Source: Pseudomonadota bacterium
GTDB lineage: Bacteria; Pseudomonadota; Gammaproteobacteria; PS1; Pseudothioglobaceae
Length of the DNA stretch: 21,154 bases
Reading direction: 5' to 3'
NCBI GenBank assembly: GCA_022600395.1
Contig: JAHZKM010000084.1
Span: 1-21,154, forward strand
This document shows positions 14,569-21,154 of this stretch, in pieces (position 1 is the first letter of the stretch; the number at the start of each line of letters is the position of its first letter). The position numbers and the translations under genes are program-made. Below the pieces are notes generated by a model. It did not search any database. It was not told where the DNA came from and saw nothing but the letters and a program-made list of their open reading frames with translations.

Positions 14569-15852
14569 TTACCACCTAGTTTCGAATTTTTTGCGCAGAA
14601 TAATTGCAAGCAAATTCATTAAAAATAAAAAAATCAATAGTACTACAATTGCAGCTGAAGTCAGTGCAATAAAAGCTCTTTCTGGAGAATCTGACCAAAT
14701 AAATATTTGAACTGGCAATACAGTTGAAGGATCCATAAAACCTTGCGGTATATCCGCAACAAAGGCAACCATACCAATCATTAGCAATGGTGCTGATTCT
14801 CCTAGCGCCTGAGCCATACCAATAATTGAGCCTGTTAAGATTCCTGGCATCGCCAAAGGTAGAACATGGTGCGAAATCATTTGCATTTTTGATGCACCGA
14901 CACCAAGTGCAGCTTCTCGGATTGAAGGCGGAACAGATTTAATTGCAGCTCGTGTAGCAATAATAATGGTTGGTAGCGTCATTAAAAATAAAACCAGTCC
15001 ACCAACTAAGGGTGCCGATCTTGGCAAACCAAATAAATTAATATAAACAGCTAAGCCTAAAATACCAAAAACCACTGATGGAACCGCGGCTAAATTATTA
15101 ATATTTACCTCGATTAAGTCCACAAACCAATTGTTTTTCGGTGCAAACTCTTCTAAATATACTGCGGCCGCAACACCAATTGGAAAGCTTAGTATTAAGG
15201 TAATCAGCATTGTAAAAAAGGATCCTTTAATCGCACCCCAGATTCCTGCCTGCTCTGGCTCTCTTGAATCTCCCTGAGTTAAAAATCCAATATTTAGTCT
15301 TTTTTCTATTCTATTATCTGCCTCAAGTGTATCAATCCATACTAGCTGATTATCTTTAATTCTGCGTTCAGATTCAGGCAAGTTTCGATCTATCAACCCC
15401 TTAGCAAAAGAATCAATATCATCATCAGCAAGAACCCATATTGATTTTTTTGTACCAATCAAGCTTGGATTTTCTATCACTAAATCTCTTAAATTATACT
15501 GAGCGCCTGAGGATACAAAATTTCTTAACACTTTCTTATCTTTTCGATTGGTTACCTCTGGAAATATCTCATATAAAGATTTTGAAGTTAGCTGCCTATA
15601 CGATGCAGAAAAAAGCTCTTTCTCTGAATATCTAGACCCTTCCTTTAATTTTAAATTTTTATACGAAAAATCAATATCCAGCTTTAAATATGTTTGGGTA
15701 AAGGCAGGCATTGCTTTATGAGTGATATCAAATAACAAAAAAGATAAAAACAACAGGCTTAAGCTAATGGAAAATATTCCATAAGCTTTAAATCTTCTTT
15801 CTTTAGCGTAGCGTTTTTTTAAACTAGCTTGTACTATTTTAGTATTATTCAT
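14569..15852 (-). CDS. pstA: phosphate ABC transporter permease PstA
   Basis: Inner-membrane permease of the Pst importer (427 aa), longer than the roughly 300 residues of E. coli PstA. The extra N-terminal part, one membrane helix (about 25-45) plus a periplasmic region to about residue 200, is the DUF3333 type seen in many marine proteobacteria. The permease domain follows, with the EAA loop [25 protein letters not shown] contacting PstB. I start at the ATG at 15852: it overlaps the pstC stop by 8 bases and has a GAGAG site upstream; the longer frame starting at 15879 adds nine residues inside pstC. Confidence 0.95.
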   Translation of the reverse strand: MNNTKIVQASLKKRYAKERRFKAYGIFSISLSLLFLSFLLFDITHKAMPAFTQTYLKLDIDFSYKNLKLKEGSRYSEKELFSASYRQLTSKSLYEIFPEVTNRKDKKVLRNFVSSGAQYNLRDLVIENPSLIGTKKSIWVLADDDIDSFAKGLIDRNLPESERRIKDNQLVWIDTLEADNRIEKRLNIGFLTQGDSREPEQAGIWGAIKGSFFTMLITLILSFPIGVAAAVYLEEFAPKNNWFVDLIEVNINNLAAVPSVVFGILGLAVYINLFGLPRSAPLVGGLVLFLMTLPTIIIATRAAIKSVPPSIREAALGVGASKMQMISHHVLPLAMPGILTGSIIGMAQALGESAPLLMIGMVAFVADIPQGFMDPSTVLPVQIFIWSDSPERAFIALTSAAIVVLLIFLFLMNLLAIILRKKFETRW

Positions 15853-17269
15853 ATTGCTCTCGATATCTTCTAACCACATGTAAGGCTATAATATTTAACA
15901 CAAGTGTAGTAATAAATAAACCCAATCCTAAAGCAAAAGCTGCCAAAGTTTTAACGCTATCAAATTCTTGATCTCCTGTTAAAAGAGTTACAATTTGTGT
16001 AGTTACTGTTGTTACAGAATTCATTGGATTTGCTGTTAAATTTGACGCAACACCTGCTGCCATTAGTACTATCATGGTTTCGCCAATTGCTCTAGATATT
16101 GCCAATAAAAAACCGCCGACAATGCCCGGTAAAGCTGCTGGAATAATCACTTTCCATACAGTTTCTGACTTTGTGGCGCCCATTGCTGTTGAGCCGTCCC
16201 TCATAGAATCAGGAACAGCTGCAATAACATCATCAGATAATGATAAGATAAAAGGCACAATCATCATCCCCATTACTAAGCCTGCTGCTAAAGCAGACTC
16301 AGTTGACACAGTCAAATTAGCAAGAATTTGAATATCTAAATTAACCCCCATTTCTCGCAACCAATATCCAAAGTCACGAACAAGAGGGCCAATAGTAAGT
16401 GCGGCAAAAAAACCATATACTACGGTTGGCACACCAGCAAGAATCTCTAAAACTGGCTTAACAATTGAACGTACTCGTTTGCTTGCATATTCTGATAAAT
16501 AAATTGCCGAAATTAGTCCAAGTGGGCCTGCGATAATAATTGCAATTAGAGAGATAAAAATCGTACCCCAAAACAATGGAACAGCTCCAAAAGCTCCTGA
16601 AGAACCTGCCTGGTCTTCTCGAAGTGCAATTTGTGGAGACCAATGAGTGCCAAATAAAAAATCACTAACTGGAATCGTTTTGAAAAATTCAATGGATTCA
16701 AGTAATACGGAAAAAATAATACCTGCTGTTGTTAAAATTGCAATAACAGCACAACTCAACAAAGCATAGACCACTATATTTTCAACGCTATTTCTTGCCT
16801 TGGTTGTTGGTGTAATGCGCCAGTAAGTCAGTATAAAACCAAGCGCTGCAATTGCCAGTACTGTTATACTTTTAAATATTGCGCTATACTGGGAGTATTG
16901 CATAAACAAATTTGCCGCTTGAGCCTTGATAGTATTATCAGATAGGCTAGGTACAATGCTAGCGTCCGACATTAAATAAATCTCATTAAGCGCCAAACTT
17001 AAGCTCGATTTATCTAAAGCTTGTAATTCTACAAACTGTCCAACAACCATCGTTGAAATGACGTTTGTTGAAAAAAATGACCAGAATGCAAATACAAATA
17101 GAGCTGGTATAACTGTCCAAATAGAGCCAAAATAGCCATAGTAAACAGGTAAAGAATGAACCCTTTCGCTACCAGCGCTAGTTTGCCAATTCTTTGCTTT
17201 TTTCTGGCTTAAGAAAAATACGATCAGTGCACTAAGGATTAGTACTGAAAATAAATTTAGATCACTCAT
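15845..17269 (-). CDS. pstC: phosphate ABC transporter permease PstC
   Basis: The second Pst membrane permease (474 aa), partner of PstA. The long form has an extended N-terminal region: helices at about 5-20 and 45-65, then a periplasmic segment before the conserved permease part. The latter includes GPLGLISAIYLSEYA, PTVVYGFFAALT and the EAA-type loop DGSTAMGATKSETVWKVIIPAALPGIVGG, ending with a last helix and basic tail. The start is the ATG at 17269; an AGAG-type weak ribosome site lies 8 bases upstream. It is separated from pstS by a terminator, so it should be made at a lower level than PstS. Confidence 0.95.
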   Translation of the reverse strand: MSDLNLFSVLILSALIVFFLSQKKAKNWQTSAGSERVHSLPVYYGYFGSIWTVIPALFVFAFWSFFSTNVISTMVVGQFVELQALDKSSLSLALNEIYLMSDASIVPSLSDNTIKAQAANLFMQYSQYSAIFKSITVLAIAALGFILTYWRITPTTKARNSVENIVVYALLSCAVIAILTTAGIIFSVLLESIEFFKTIPVSDFLFGTHWSPQIALREDQAGSSGAFGAVPLFWGTIFISLIAIIIAGPLGLISAIYLSEYASKRVRSIVKPVLEILAGVPTVVYGFFAALTIGPLVRDFGYWLREMGVNLDIQILANLTVSTESALAAGLVMGMMIVPFILSLSDDVIAAVPDSMRDGSTAMGATKSETVWKVIIPAALPGIVGGFLLAISRAIGETMIVLMAAGVASNLTANPMNSVTTVTTQIVTLLTGDQEFDSVKTLAAFALGLGLFITTLVLNIIALHVVRRYREQYE

Positions 17270-17333
17270 CAAATTTCTCTTTTAATAGAAGAATTAAGTT
17301 GTAGATTATATATAAAGTTCAATTCTTAGAGTT

Positions 17334-17367
17334 AAAAAAGCCCAACTTTAATAAGCAGGGCTTTTTT
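17334..17367. terminator. hairpin terminator/attenuator between pstS and pstC
   Basis: The stem AAAAAAGCCC (17334-17343) pairs with GGGCTTTTTT (17358-17367) around a 14-base loop. On the minus strand it comes 19 bases after the pstS stop and 64 bases before pstC. Partial termination would give more PstS than permease. The arms are identical to those of the terminator at 1650-1678. Confidence 0.75.
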
Positions 17368-17386
17368 AATCATATCAAACTATTTT

Positions 17387-18448
17387 TTATAATTTAAGAT
17401 TGGTTGCGTTTTTTCCATCTGCAGTAAACTGAGCTCGTCGGGCTTCAGGAGAAGGGATTAAGCCCTTGTCCACCAAATAACCCTCTTCGCCAAAAGTATC
17501 TTCATCTACAAATTCATTAATAAACTCATCCATTCCGCGAATTTTTCCTCGATGAGAATTCTTAACATAAAAATAAAGTGGTCTAGAGACAGGATAGTCA
17601 CCTGAGGCAATATTCTCAAAATTGATTGGGCTTCCATCAATATCAGCGCCTTTTACTTTTTCGGCATTTTGATCTAAGAATGAAAAGCCAAATATACCTA
17701 ATGTGTTTTTGTCATTAACCAATTTGGAAATAATTAGATTGTCGTTCTCACCCATCTCAACATATTTTCCATCTTCACGAATAGTACGGCAAAGTTTTTT
17801 ATATTCATTGCTATTAGTCTTTTTCATAGCTTTCATATGAGGGAACTTTTTACATCCACCTTCTACTGCCAACTCTTGAAGTGCATCACGAGTACCCGAT
17901 GTTGGTGGAGGACCTAAAACTTTAATCGCAACATTTGGCAAATTTGAATCAATTTCATTCCAATTAGTAAACGGATTATCAATCATTTCTTCTTTATTCC
18001 AAGTTTTTCCAGTAGCGCTTGCTGGCACTTTGGCTGCCAATGCCAAATATAAAGATTTACGTGTTAAGGCATTAAAATTAGCGCCAATTCTTGAATTTGC
18101 TATAGCAATACCATCAAAACCTACTAATACTTCGGTAATATCTGTGACTCCATTTTTATGACACTGTTCAAACTCACTCATCTTAATACGACGAGATGAA
18201 TTAGTAATATCTGGCGTATCAATACCGTCGCCTTTACAAAAAAGCTTCATGCCGCCACCAGAACCTGTTGATTCTATTTTTGGTGTTGGCATGCCTGTTT
18301 TTTTACCAAAAGTTTCTGCAACTACAGTTGCAAATGGAAAGACAGTTGAAGATCCAACAATTTCAATATAATCTCGCGCTTGAACCGGAGCTGTTAAAAA
18401 ACTTGCAGCCACTACTGCCGATGTTGTTAGTATTTTCTTGGTTAGCAT
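17387..18448 (-). CDS. pstS: periplasmic phosphate-binding protein
   Basis: The substrate-binding protein of the Pst importer (353 aa). The signal peptide spans residues 1-24 (PVQA before cleavage). Phosphate-binding loops are visible: VGSSTVFPF (31-39), TGSGGG (61-66), the NSSRRIK segment after Asp80, and PPTSGTRDAL in the second lobe. A strong AGGAGG ribosome site lies 4 bases before the ATG, the best in the window, which fits a protein needed in excess. A Pho box and a -10 box precede it, and a hairpin terminator follows it. Homologues are often among the most abundant proteins of phosphate-starved marine bacteria. Confidence 0.96.
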   Translation of the reverse strand: MLTKKILTTSAVVAASFLTAPVQARDYIEIVGSSTVFPFATVVAETFGKKTGMPTPKIESTGSGGGMKLFCKGDGIDTPDITNSSRRIKMSEFEQCHKNGVTDITEVLVGFDGIAIANSRIGANFNALTRKSLYLALAAKVPASATGKTWNKEEMIDNPFTNWNEIDSNLPNVAIKVLGPPPTSGTRDALQELAVEGGCKKFPHMKAMKKTNSNEYKKLCRTIREDGKYVEMGENDNLIISKLVNDKNTLGIFGFSFLDQNAEKVKGADIDGSPINFENIASGDYPVSRPLYFYVKNSHRGKIRGMDEFINEFVDEDTFGEEGYLVDKGLIPSPEARRAQFTADGKNATNLKL

Positions 18449-18499
18449 ATCGCCTCCTAATTTTTATAATTTTAAATTTGTAATTTCTTACAGCTTCAA

Positions 18500-18536
18500 A
18501 GTATAAGACCCTAATGTTACAAAAATATTACAAAAA
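18500..18536 (-). promoter_or_regulatory. Pho box and -10 of the pstS promoter
   Basis: Read on the minus strand, two 11-base direct repeats lie back to back: TTTTTGTAATA (18536-18526) and TTTTTGTAACA (18525-18515). The 11-base period and TGTAA cores fit the PhoB site (CTGTCAT repeats spaced by four bases). A -10 box TATACT (18505-18500) follows the site by 10 bases, the spacing seen when PhoB replaces the -35 contact. The leader is then about 45 bases to the pstS ATG. Confidence 0.75.
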
Positions 18537-18546
18537 CACACATCAA

Positions 18547-19848
18547 TTAATTTTGATTTTTTTCGTTAATATAGTAATTAGAAAAGACTATTTTAAACTC
18601 TGATCCTTGATTAGTACTACTAGAAATAAACAGGTGGCCGTTGTTTTTTTCAACTGCCTCTTTAACAATACTCATACCTAGGCCTGTTCCTTGAATACCT
18701 TCTGACTGAACATAGCTCGCCCTATAAAAAGGCTGAACAATCCTCGACAAAGTTGACTCATCCATGCCTTTACCTTCATCACTAATAATTAAAACAGCAT
18801 TGTTATTTTCGACCTTCAAATTGACATTAATATTGCCTAATTTGTCTGAATATTTAATCGCATTTTCCAGCAGATTGTAAACTATGCTATAAAACTGATA
18901 TCTAACGCCTTCGATTTCTATATGTTCATCAACATGAATGTGCATTTTCTGATTAACTTGCATGGCGCTTTTAATATGCTCTAGCGCTTCATAAATAACC
19001 TCTCCAAGCTTAACTCTGCTTATGTTTGTCTTCGAAACGCCGTCTTCCTCTAAACTTGATAATAGTAATAAATCTTTAATTAGCTCGTTCATCCTGCCTG
19101 AATGCTCAAAAGCGGTCGCTACCATTTTCTGTGCTTTTTTATCTAAAGAAGAATTTTGTTGCAACATTTCTAAATAACCATTAACAATAGTTAGCGGAGT
19201 TCGCATCTCATGAGAGGCGTTAGCAATAAAACTTTTTCTCATATTTTCAAGTCGATATCTTTCTGAAATATCTCGAACCGAAAGGATTCTAATATTTCTA
19301 TTTAGCTTTGAGATTGATACCAATAAAATCGTCTTTTCATTACTTGGCGCCTGCATTTGAAACTCACTTGGCTTACTGCTAGCTAATTTTTCTGCAAACT
19401 CTTCATGTCTAATCAAATTATTAATAGTAATACCGGTATCTTTTTTTCTGTGAAGATTAAGCATTGTTGCAGCAGTTTTATTCATCCATTGAATTTCATT
19501 AGAGGCATTAATAATAACTGTCGGAAAGGGAAATGATCTTAAAATTTCATTAAAGCGAGTAATAATTTGCTGATTGCGCTTTTTTCCAGAAGCGATAGTC
19601 TTTTTCTGCTTAATGGCATGGTTAATATAGCGATCCCATAATCCATCGCCAAACGGGGTCGACTCAAAAGAAACGCCTGAAGATAGCCAAGATTCAATTT
19701 CAAAAAATCGGTCTAGCATCCAAATAATATAGCCGAATAAAAATAAAGACAAAATTTGCCAATAATATCCAGTAATAGAACCTGCTAACACAGCAAAAAA
19801 TACTGTCAATAATAAGCGAACCTTTTCTTTATATCGTCCATCAATCAT
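18547..19848 (-). CDS. phoR: phosphate regulon sensor histidine kinase
   Basis: An inner-membrane sensor kinase (433 aa). Two membrane helices fill residues about 10-45 with almost no periplasmic loop, as in PhoR, which senses through PstSCAB-PhoU rather than by binding phosphate outside. A PAS domain follows (about 95-195), then the HisKA domain with the phosphorylated His213 in ASHEMRTP and the ATPase domain with NLLENAIKYS (325-334), DEGKG (357-361) and GTGLGMSIVKEA (387-398). The ATG overlaps the phoB stop by one base (TAATG). Confidence 0.95.
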   Translation of the reverse strand: MIDGRYKEKVRLLLTVFFAVLAGSITGYYWQILSLFLFGYIIWMLDRFFEIESWLSSGVSFESTPFGDGLWDRYINHAIKQKKTIASGKKRNQQIITRFNEILRSFPFPTVIINASNEIQWMNKTAATMLNLHRKKDTGITINNLIRHEEFAEKLASSKPSEFQMQAPSNEKTILLVSISKLNRNIRILSVRDISERYRLENMRKSFIANASHEMRTPLTIVNGYLEMLQQNSSLDKKAQKMVATAFEHSGRMNELIKDLLLLSSLEEDGVSKTNISRVKLGEVIYEALEHIKSAMQVNQKMHIHVDEHIEIEGVRYQFYSIVYNLLENAIKYSDKLGNINVNLKVENNNAVLIISDEGKGMDESTLSRIVQPFYRASYVQSEGIQGTGLGMSIVKEAVEKNNGHLFISSSTNQGSEFKIVFSNYYINEKNQN

Positions 19849-20522
19849 TAATTATCCATCAGCCTATAGCCAATACCTCTAACTGTTTTTAATAAATCTT
19901 GATCGTTTTCTTTAAGTATCTTTCTTAATCTTGAGACGCAAACATCTACAGCTCTATCTGTTATTACTGAACTAGACCCCCAAACTAAAGAGATTAGTTG
20001 TCCCCTTGAATAAATACGTTGTGGGTTTTTCATTAGCAACTTCATTAATTTAAACTCTCTTGAGGTAAGCTCAATTAGTTGATTATCAATACTAAATTTA
20101 AGAGATGTTGTATCAATACAAATATTTCCTATACAAATAGAATCGTTCATATTAGTCGAGCTTCTTCTTAATAATGACTTAATTCTAGCATGAAGCTCCT
20201 TTAAGGAAAAAGGCTTAGTAATATAATCATCAGCGCCCACATCGAAACCTTTCAGCTTATCAAGCTCTTCTGATTTAGCACTTAACATGATAATTGGAAT
20301 ATCTTTATATAATTCACTAGATCTAACCCAAGCTACAATTTCAGGGCCTTGCATATCTGGCAACATCCAGTCTAAAACAATACATTCAGGGTTATCTTGC
20401 TGAATAAACTTTAAAGCAGTCTTGCCATTAATGGCGCGTTTAATGGTGTAGCTAGATTTTAGATAGTCTCCTAACATCTGCAAAATAGCAGGCTCATCAT
20501 CAACTAGCAATAAGGTTTTCAT
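19848..20522 (-). CDS. phoB: phosphate regulon response regulator
   Basis: An OmpR-family activator (224 aa) that binds Pho boxes when phosphorylated by PhoR. The receiver domain has the acidic pair D8/D9, phosphoacceptor Asp51 (LDWMLPD), Ser81 and Lys103 (KPF). The winged-helix DNA-binding domain (about 125-222) contains LTSREFKLMKLL, RAVDVCVSRLRKIL and the C-terminal TVRGIGYRL. The ATG overlaps the stop of ccoS by the ATGA arrangement, so phoB appears to be translated after ccoS on one mRNA. No Pho box is seen directly before it. Confidence 0.96.
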   Translation of the reverse strand: MKTLLLVDDEPAILQMLGDYLKSSYTIKRAINGKTALKFIQQDNPECIVLDWMLPDMQGPEIVAWVRSSELYKDIPIIMLSAKSEELDKLKGFDVGADDYITKPFSLKELHARIKSLLRRSSTNMNDSICIGNICIDTTSLKFSIDNQLIELTSREFKLMKLLMKNPQRIYSRGQLISLVWGSSSVITDRAVDVCVSRLRKILKENDQDLLKTVRGIGYRLMDN

Positions 20523-20671
20523 TTACTTTTTTCGTTGTCATCAAACAAAATACGTTGGCCTTCACCTTCAAGATCTTCAAACTGACCATTTTTAACACTT
20601 AATACTAAGATAACTACCAATATAATTCCAACAACAATCATGCTAGGAATTAACCAATATATTACATCCAT
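20519..20671 (-). CDS. ccoS: cbb3-type cytochrome oxidase assembly protein CcoS
   Basis: A short gene (50 aa) of the CcoS family, needed to mature the cbb3-type cytochrome c oxidase by helping insert heme and copper cofactors into CcoN. It has an N-terminal membrane helix (about residues 6-24) followed by the diagnostic SVKNGQFEDLEGEGQRILFDD stretch (residues 25-45), closely matching the G-QF-DLEGPAHRIL-DD pattern of the family. It starts at ATG 20671, with no ribosome site. The stop overlaps the phoB ATG (ATGA), and the gene lies 35 bases after arsC. The usual companions ccoNOPQ and ccoGHI are not in the window. Confidence 0.9.
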   Translation of the reverse strand: MDVIYWLIPSMIVVGIILVVILVLSVKNGQFEDLEGEGQRILFDDNEKSK

Positions 20672-20706
20672 GTGGAATTAAAACCGATTATTTCAAGACT
20701 GATAGG

Positions 20707-21108
20707 TTAACACAATTTCTCTTTTACAACTGAAATAAGTTGTGCTTTAATTTCATGGTACGTATGAATAAAAGAACTATACGGCTGACCATCTGGATCG
20801 GCAAACCCAACATGAATAACTTCGGTCTTGCCAGGAAAAACTGGGCAGGATTGTTGAGCATTATCACACACTGTAACAACCAAATCATAATGTTGATTCA
20901 ACATAGTGTCTAATTGTTTTGAATGATAAGAGTTGTCCCATATTTTGTATTGCTGCAATACATTAATCGCTTTTGGATTGACACTTCCACTTGATGCAAC
21001 CCCTGCAGAGTAGGCCTTCACACAATCTGACAAATGAAAATTAATTAAAGCCTCGGCAATAATGGATCGACAACTATTACCCGTGCATAAGATCAGTATT
21101 TTTTTCAT
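20707..21108 (-). CDS. arsC: arsenate reductase, low-molecular-weight phosphatase (thioredoxin-coupled) type
   Basis: A 133-residue enzyme that reduces arsenate to arsenite, with electrons from thioredoxin. It shows the P-loop CTGNSCRS (Cys8 to Ser15) and the two further redox cysteines Cys81 and Cys88 (VCDNAQQSCPVFPG), with the same spacing as in the staphylococcal ArsC, plus FADPDG (102-107) with the general acid Asp104. All three catalytic cysteines are therefore present, which separates it from plain tyrosine phosphatases. Its ATG overlaps the stop of an upstream gene (ATGA), and ccoS-phoB-phoR follow on the same strand. Arsenate enters through phosphate transporters, so the place beside the Pho genes makes biological sense. 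Confidence 0.9.
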   Translation of the reverse strand: MKKILILCTGNSCRSIIAEALINFHLSDCVKAYSAGVASSGSVNPKAINVLQQYKIWDNSYHSKQLDTMLNQHYDLVVTVCDNAQQSCPVFPGKTEVIHVGFADPDGQPYSSFIHTYHEIKAQLISVVKEKLC

Positions 21109-21154
21109 GATTTGATTAATTTGATATATACAATTGTGGCCAATGCTGCTCCTA
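21105..21154 (-). CDS. C-terminal end of an upstream gene, hydrophobic (partial)
   Basis: An open frame enters from the window edge and ends in TGA overlapping the arsC ATG (ATGA). The visible 15 residues (GAALATIVYIKLIKS) look like the end of a membrane protein with a short basic tail. Identity is unknown; an arsenite or other transporter would fit the neighbour, but that is guesswork. Confidence 0.45.
   Translation of the reverse strand, partial: GAALATIVYIKLIKS

Noticed and set aside
15441..15635. Plus-strand frame inside pstA
   Set aside because: Antisense to the periplasmic region of pstA, with no supporting signals.
1..21154. Mobile elements, CRISPR arrays, tRNA genes, defence system
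   Set aside because: No transposase, direct-repeat array, cloverleaf or defence domain is visible; the operons look like conserved core chromosome.

Overview
The window is AT-rich, gene-dense, bacterial chromosomal DNA. The gene families point to a gammaproteobacterium: a photolyase–MerR–DUF523/DUF1722–TIGR01777–hemH cluster, a gammaproteobacterial-type Pho operon with a DUF3333-type PstA, CcoS, DjlA and an IbaG-like BolA protein. The low GC, short intergenic gaps and many overlapping starts and stops suggest a streamlined marine lineage such as the SUP05/Thioglobus sulfur oxidisers or their relatives. That placement is inference from sequence character only. No tRNA, rRNA, CRISPR array, insertion sequence or phage gene is visible.

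Layout. (1) 1-1890: an unrecognised membrane protein cut near the window edge, a secreted dienelactone hydrolase-family protein, and a convergent DUF2892 membrane protein. The hydrolase mRNA leader carries a 21-bp perfect inverted repeat that ends exactly at its start codon. (2) 1986-9074: a light/photorepair cluster organised as two divergent units. The minus unit is rudS-like (DUF523-DUF1722) -> hemH -> TIGR01777 epimerase. The plus unit is merR -> phr -> cbiX -> trpB -> DCC protein. A shared 64-bp control region at 4834-4896 holds inverted and direct copies of TTGTATAA that look like MerR-family operators. (3) 9321-12353: a minus-strand run of rhlE, djlA, a small secreted protein, a possible 22-residue membrane peptide and a receiver-like protein without a phosphoacceptor. 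(4) 12433-12793: two small Cys-rich metal-binding proteins (DUF1289, CPXCG), divergent from rhlE. (5) 12797-20522: the complete phosphate regulon in the order phoB-phoR-pstS-pstC-pstA-pstB-phoU-bolA, all minus strand, with a good Pho box before pstS and a hairpin terminator between pstS and pstC. (6) 20519-21154: ccoS (overlapping phoB), arsC, and the last 15 codons of an upstream gene.

How the genes fit together. In region 2, photolyase repairs UV-induced pyrimidine dimers. RudS-family enzymes remove the sulfur of tRNA 4-thiouridine, the near-UV chromophore of tRNA. Ferrochelatase removes photosensitising protoporphyrin by making heme. The MerR protein resembles the B12-dependent light sensors LitR/CarH but lacks their cobalt-ligating histidine. 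In regions 5-6, the PhoR/PhoB sensor-regulator pair would induce the high-affinity Pst transporter. Pst also admits arsenate, which gives a reason for an arsenate reductase directly upstream. Several genes have a -10-like box 6-7 nt before the start codon and no Shine-Dalgarno sequence, which suggests leaderless transcripts.
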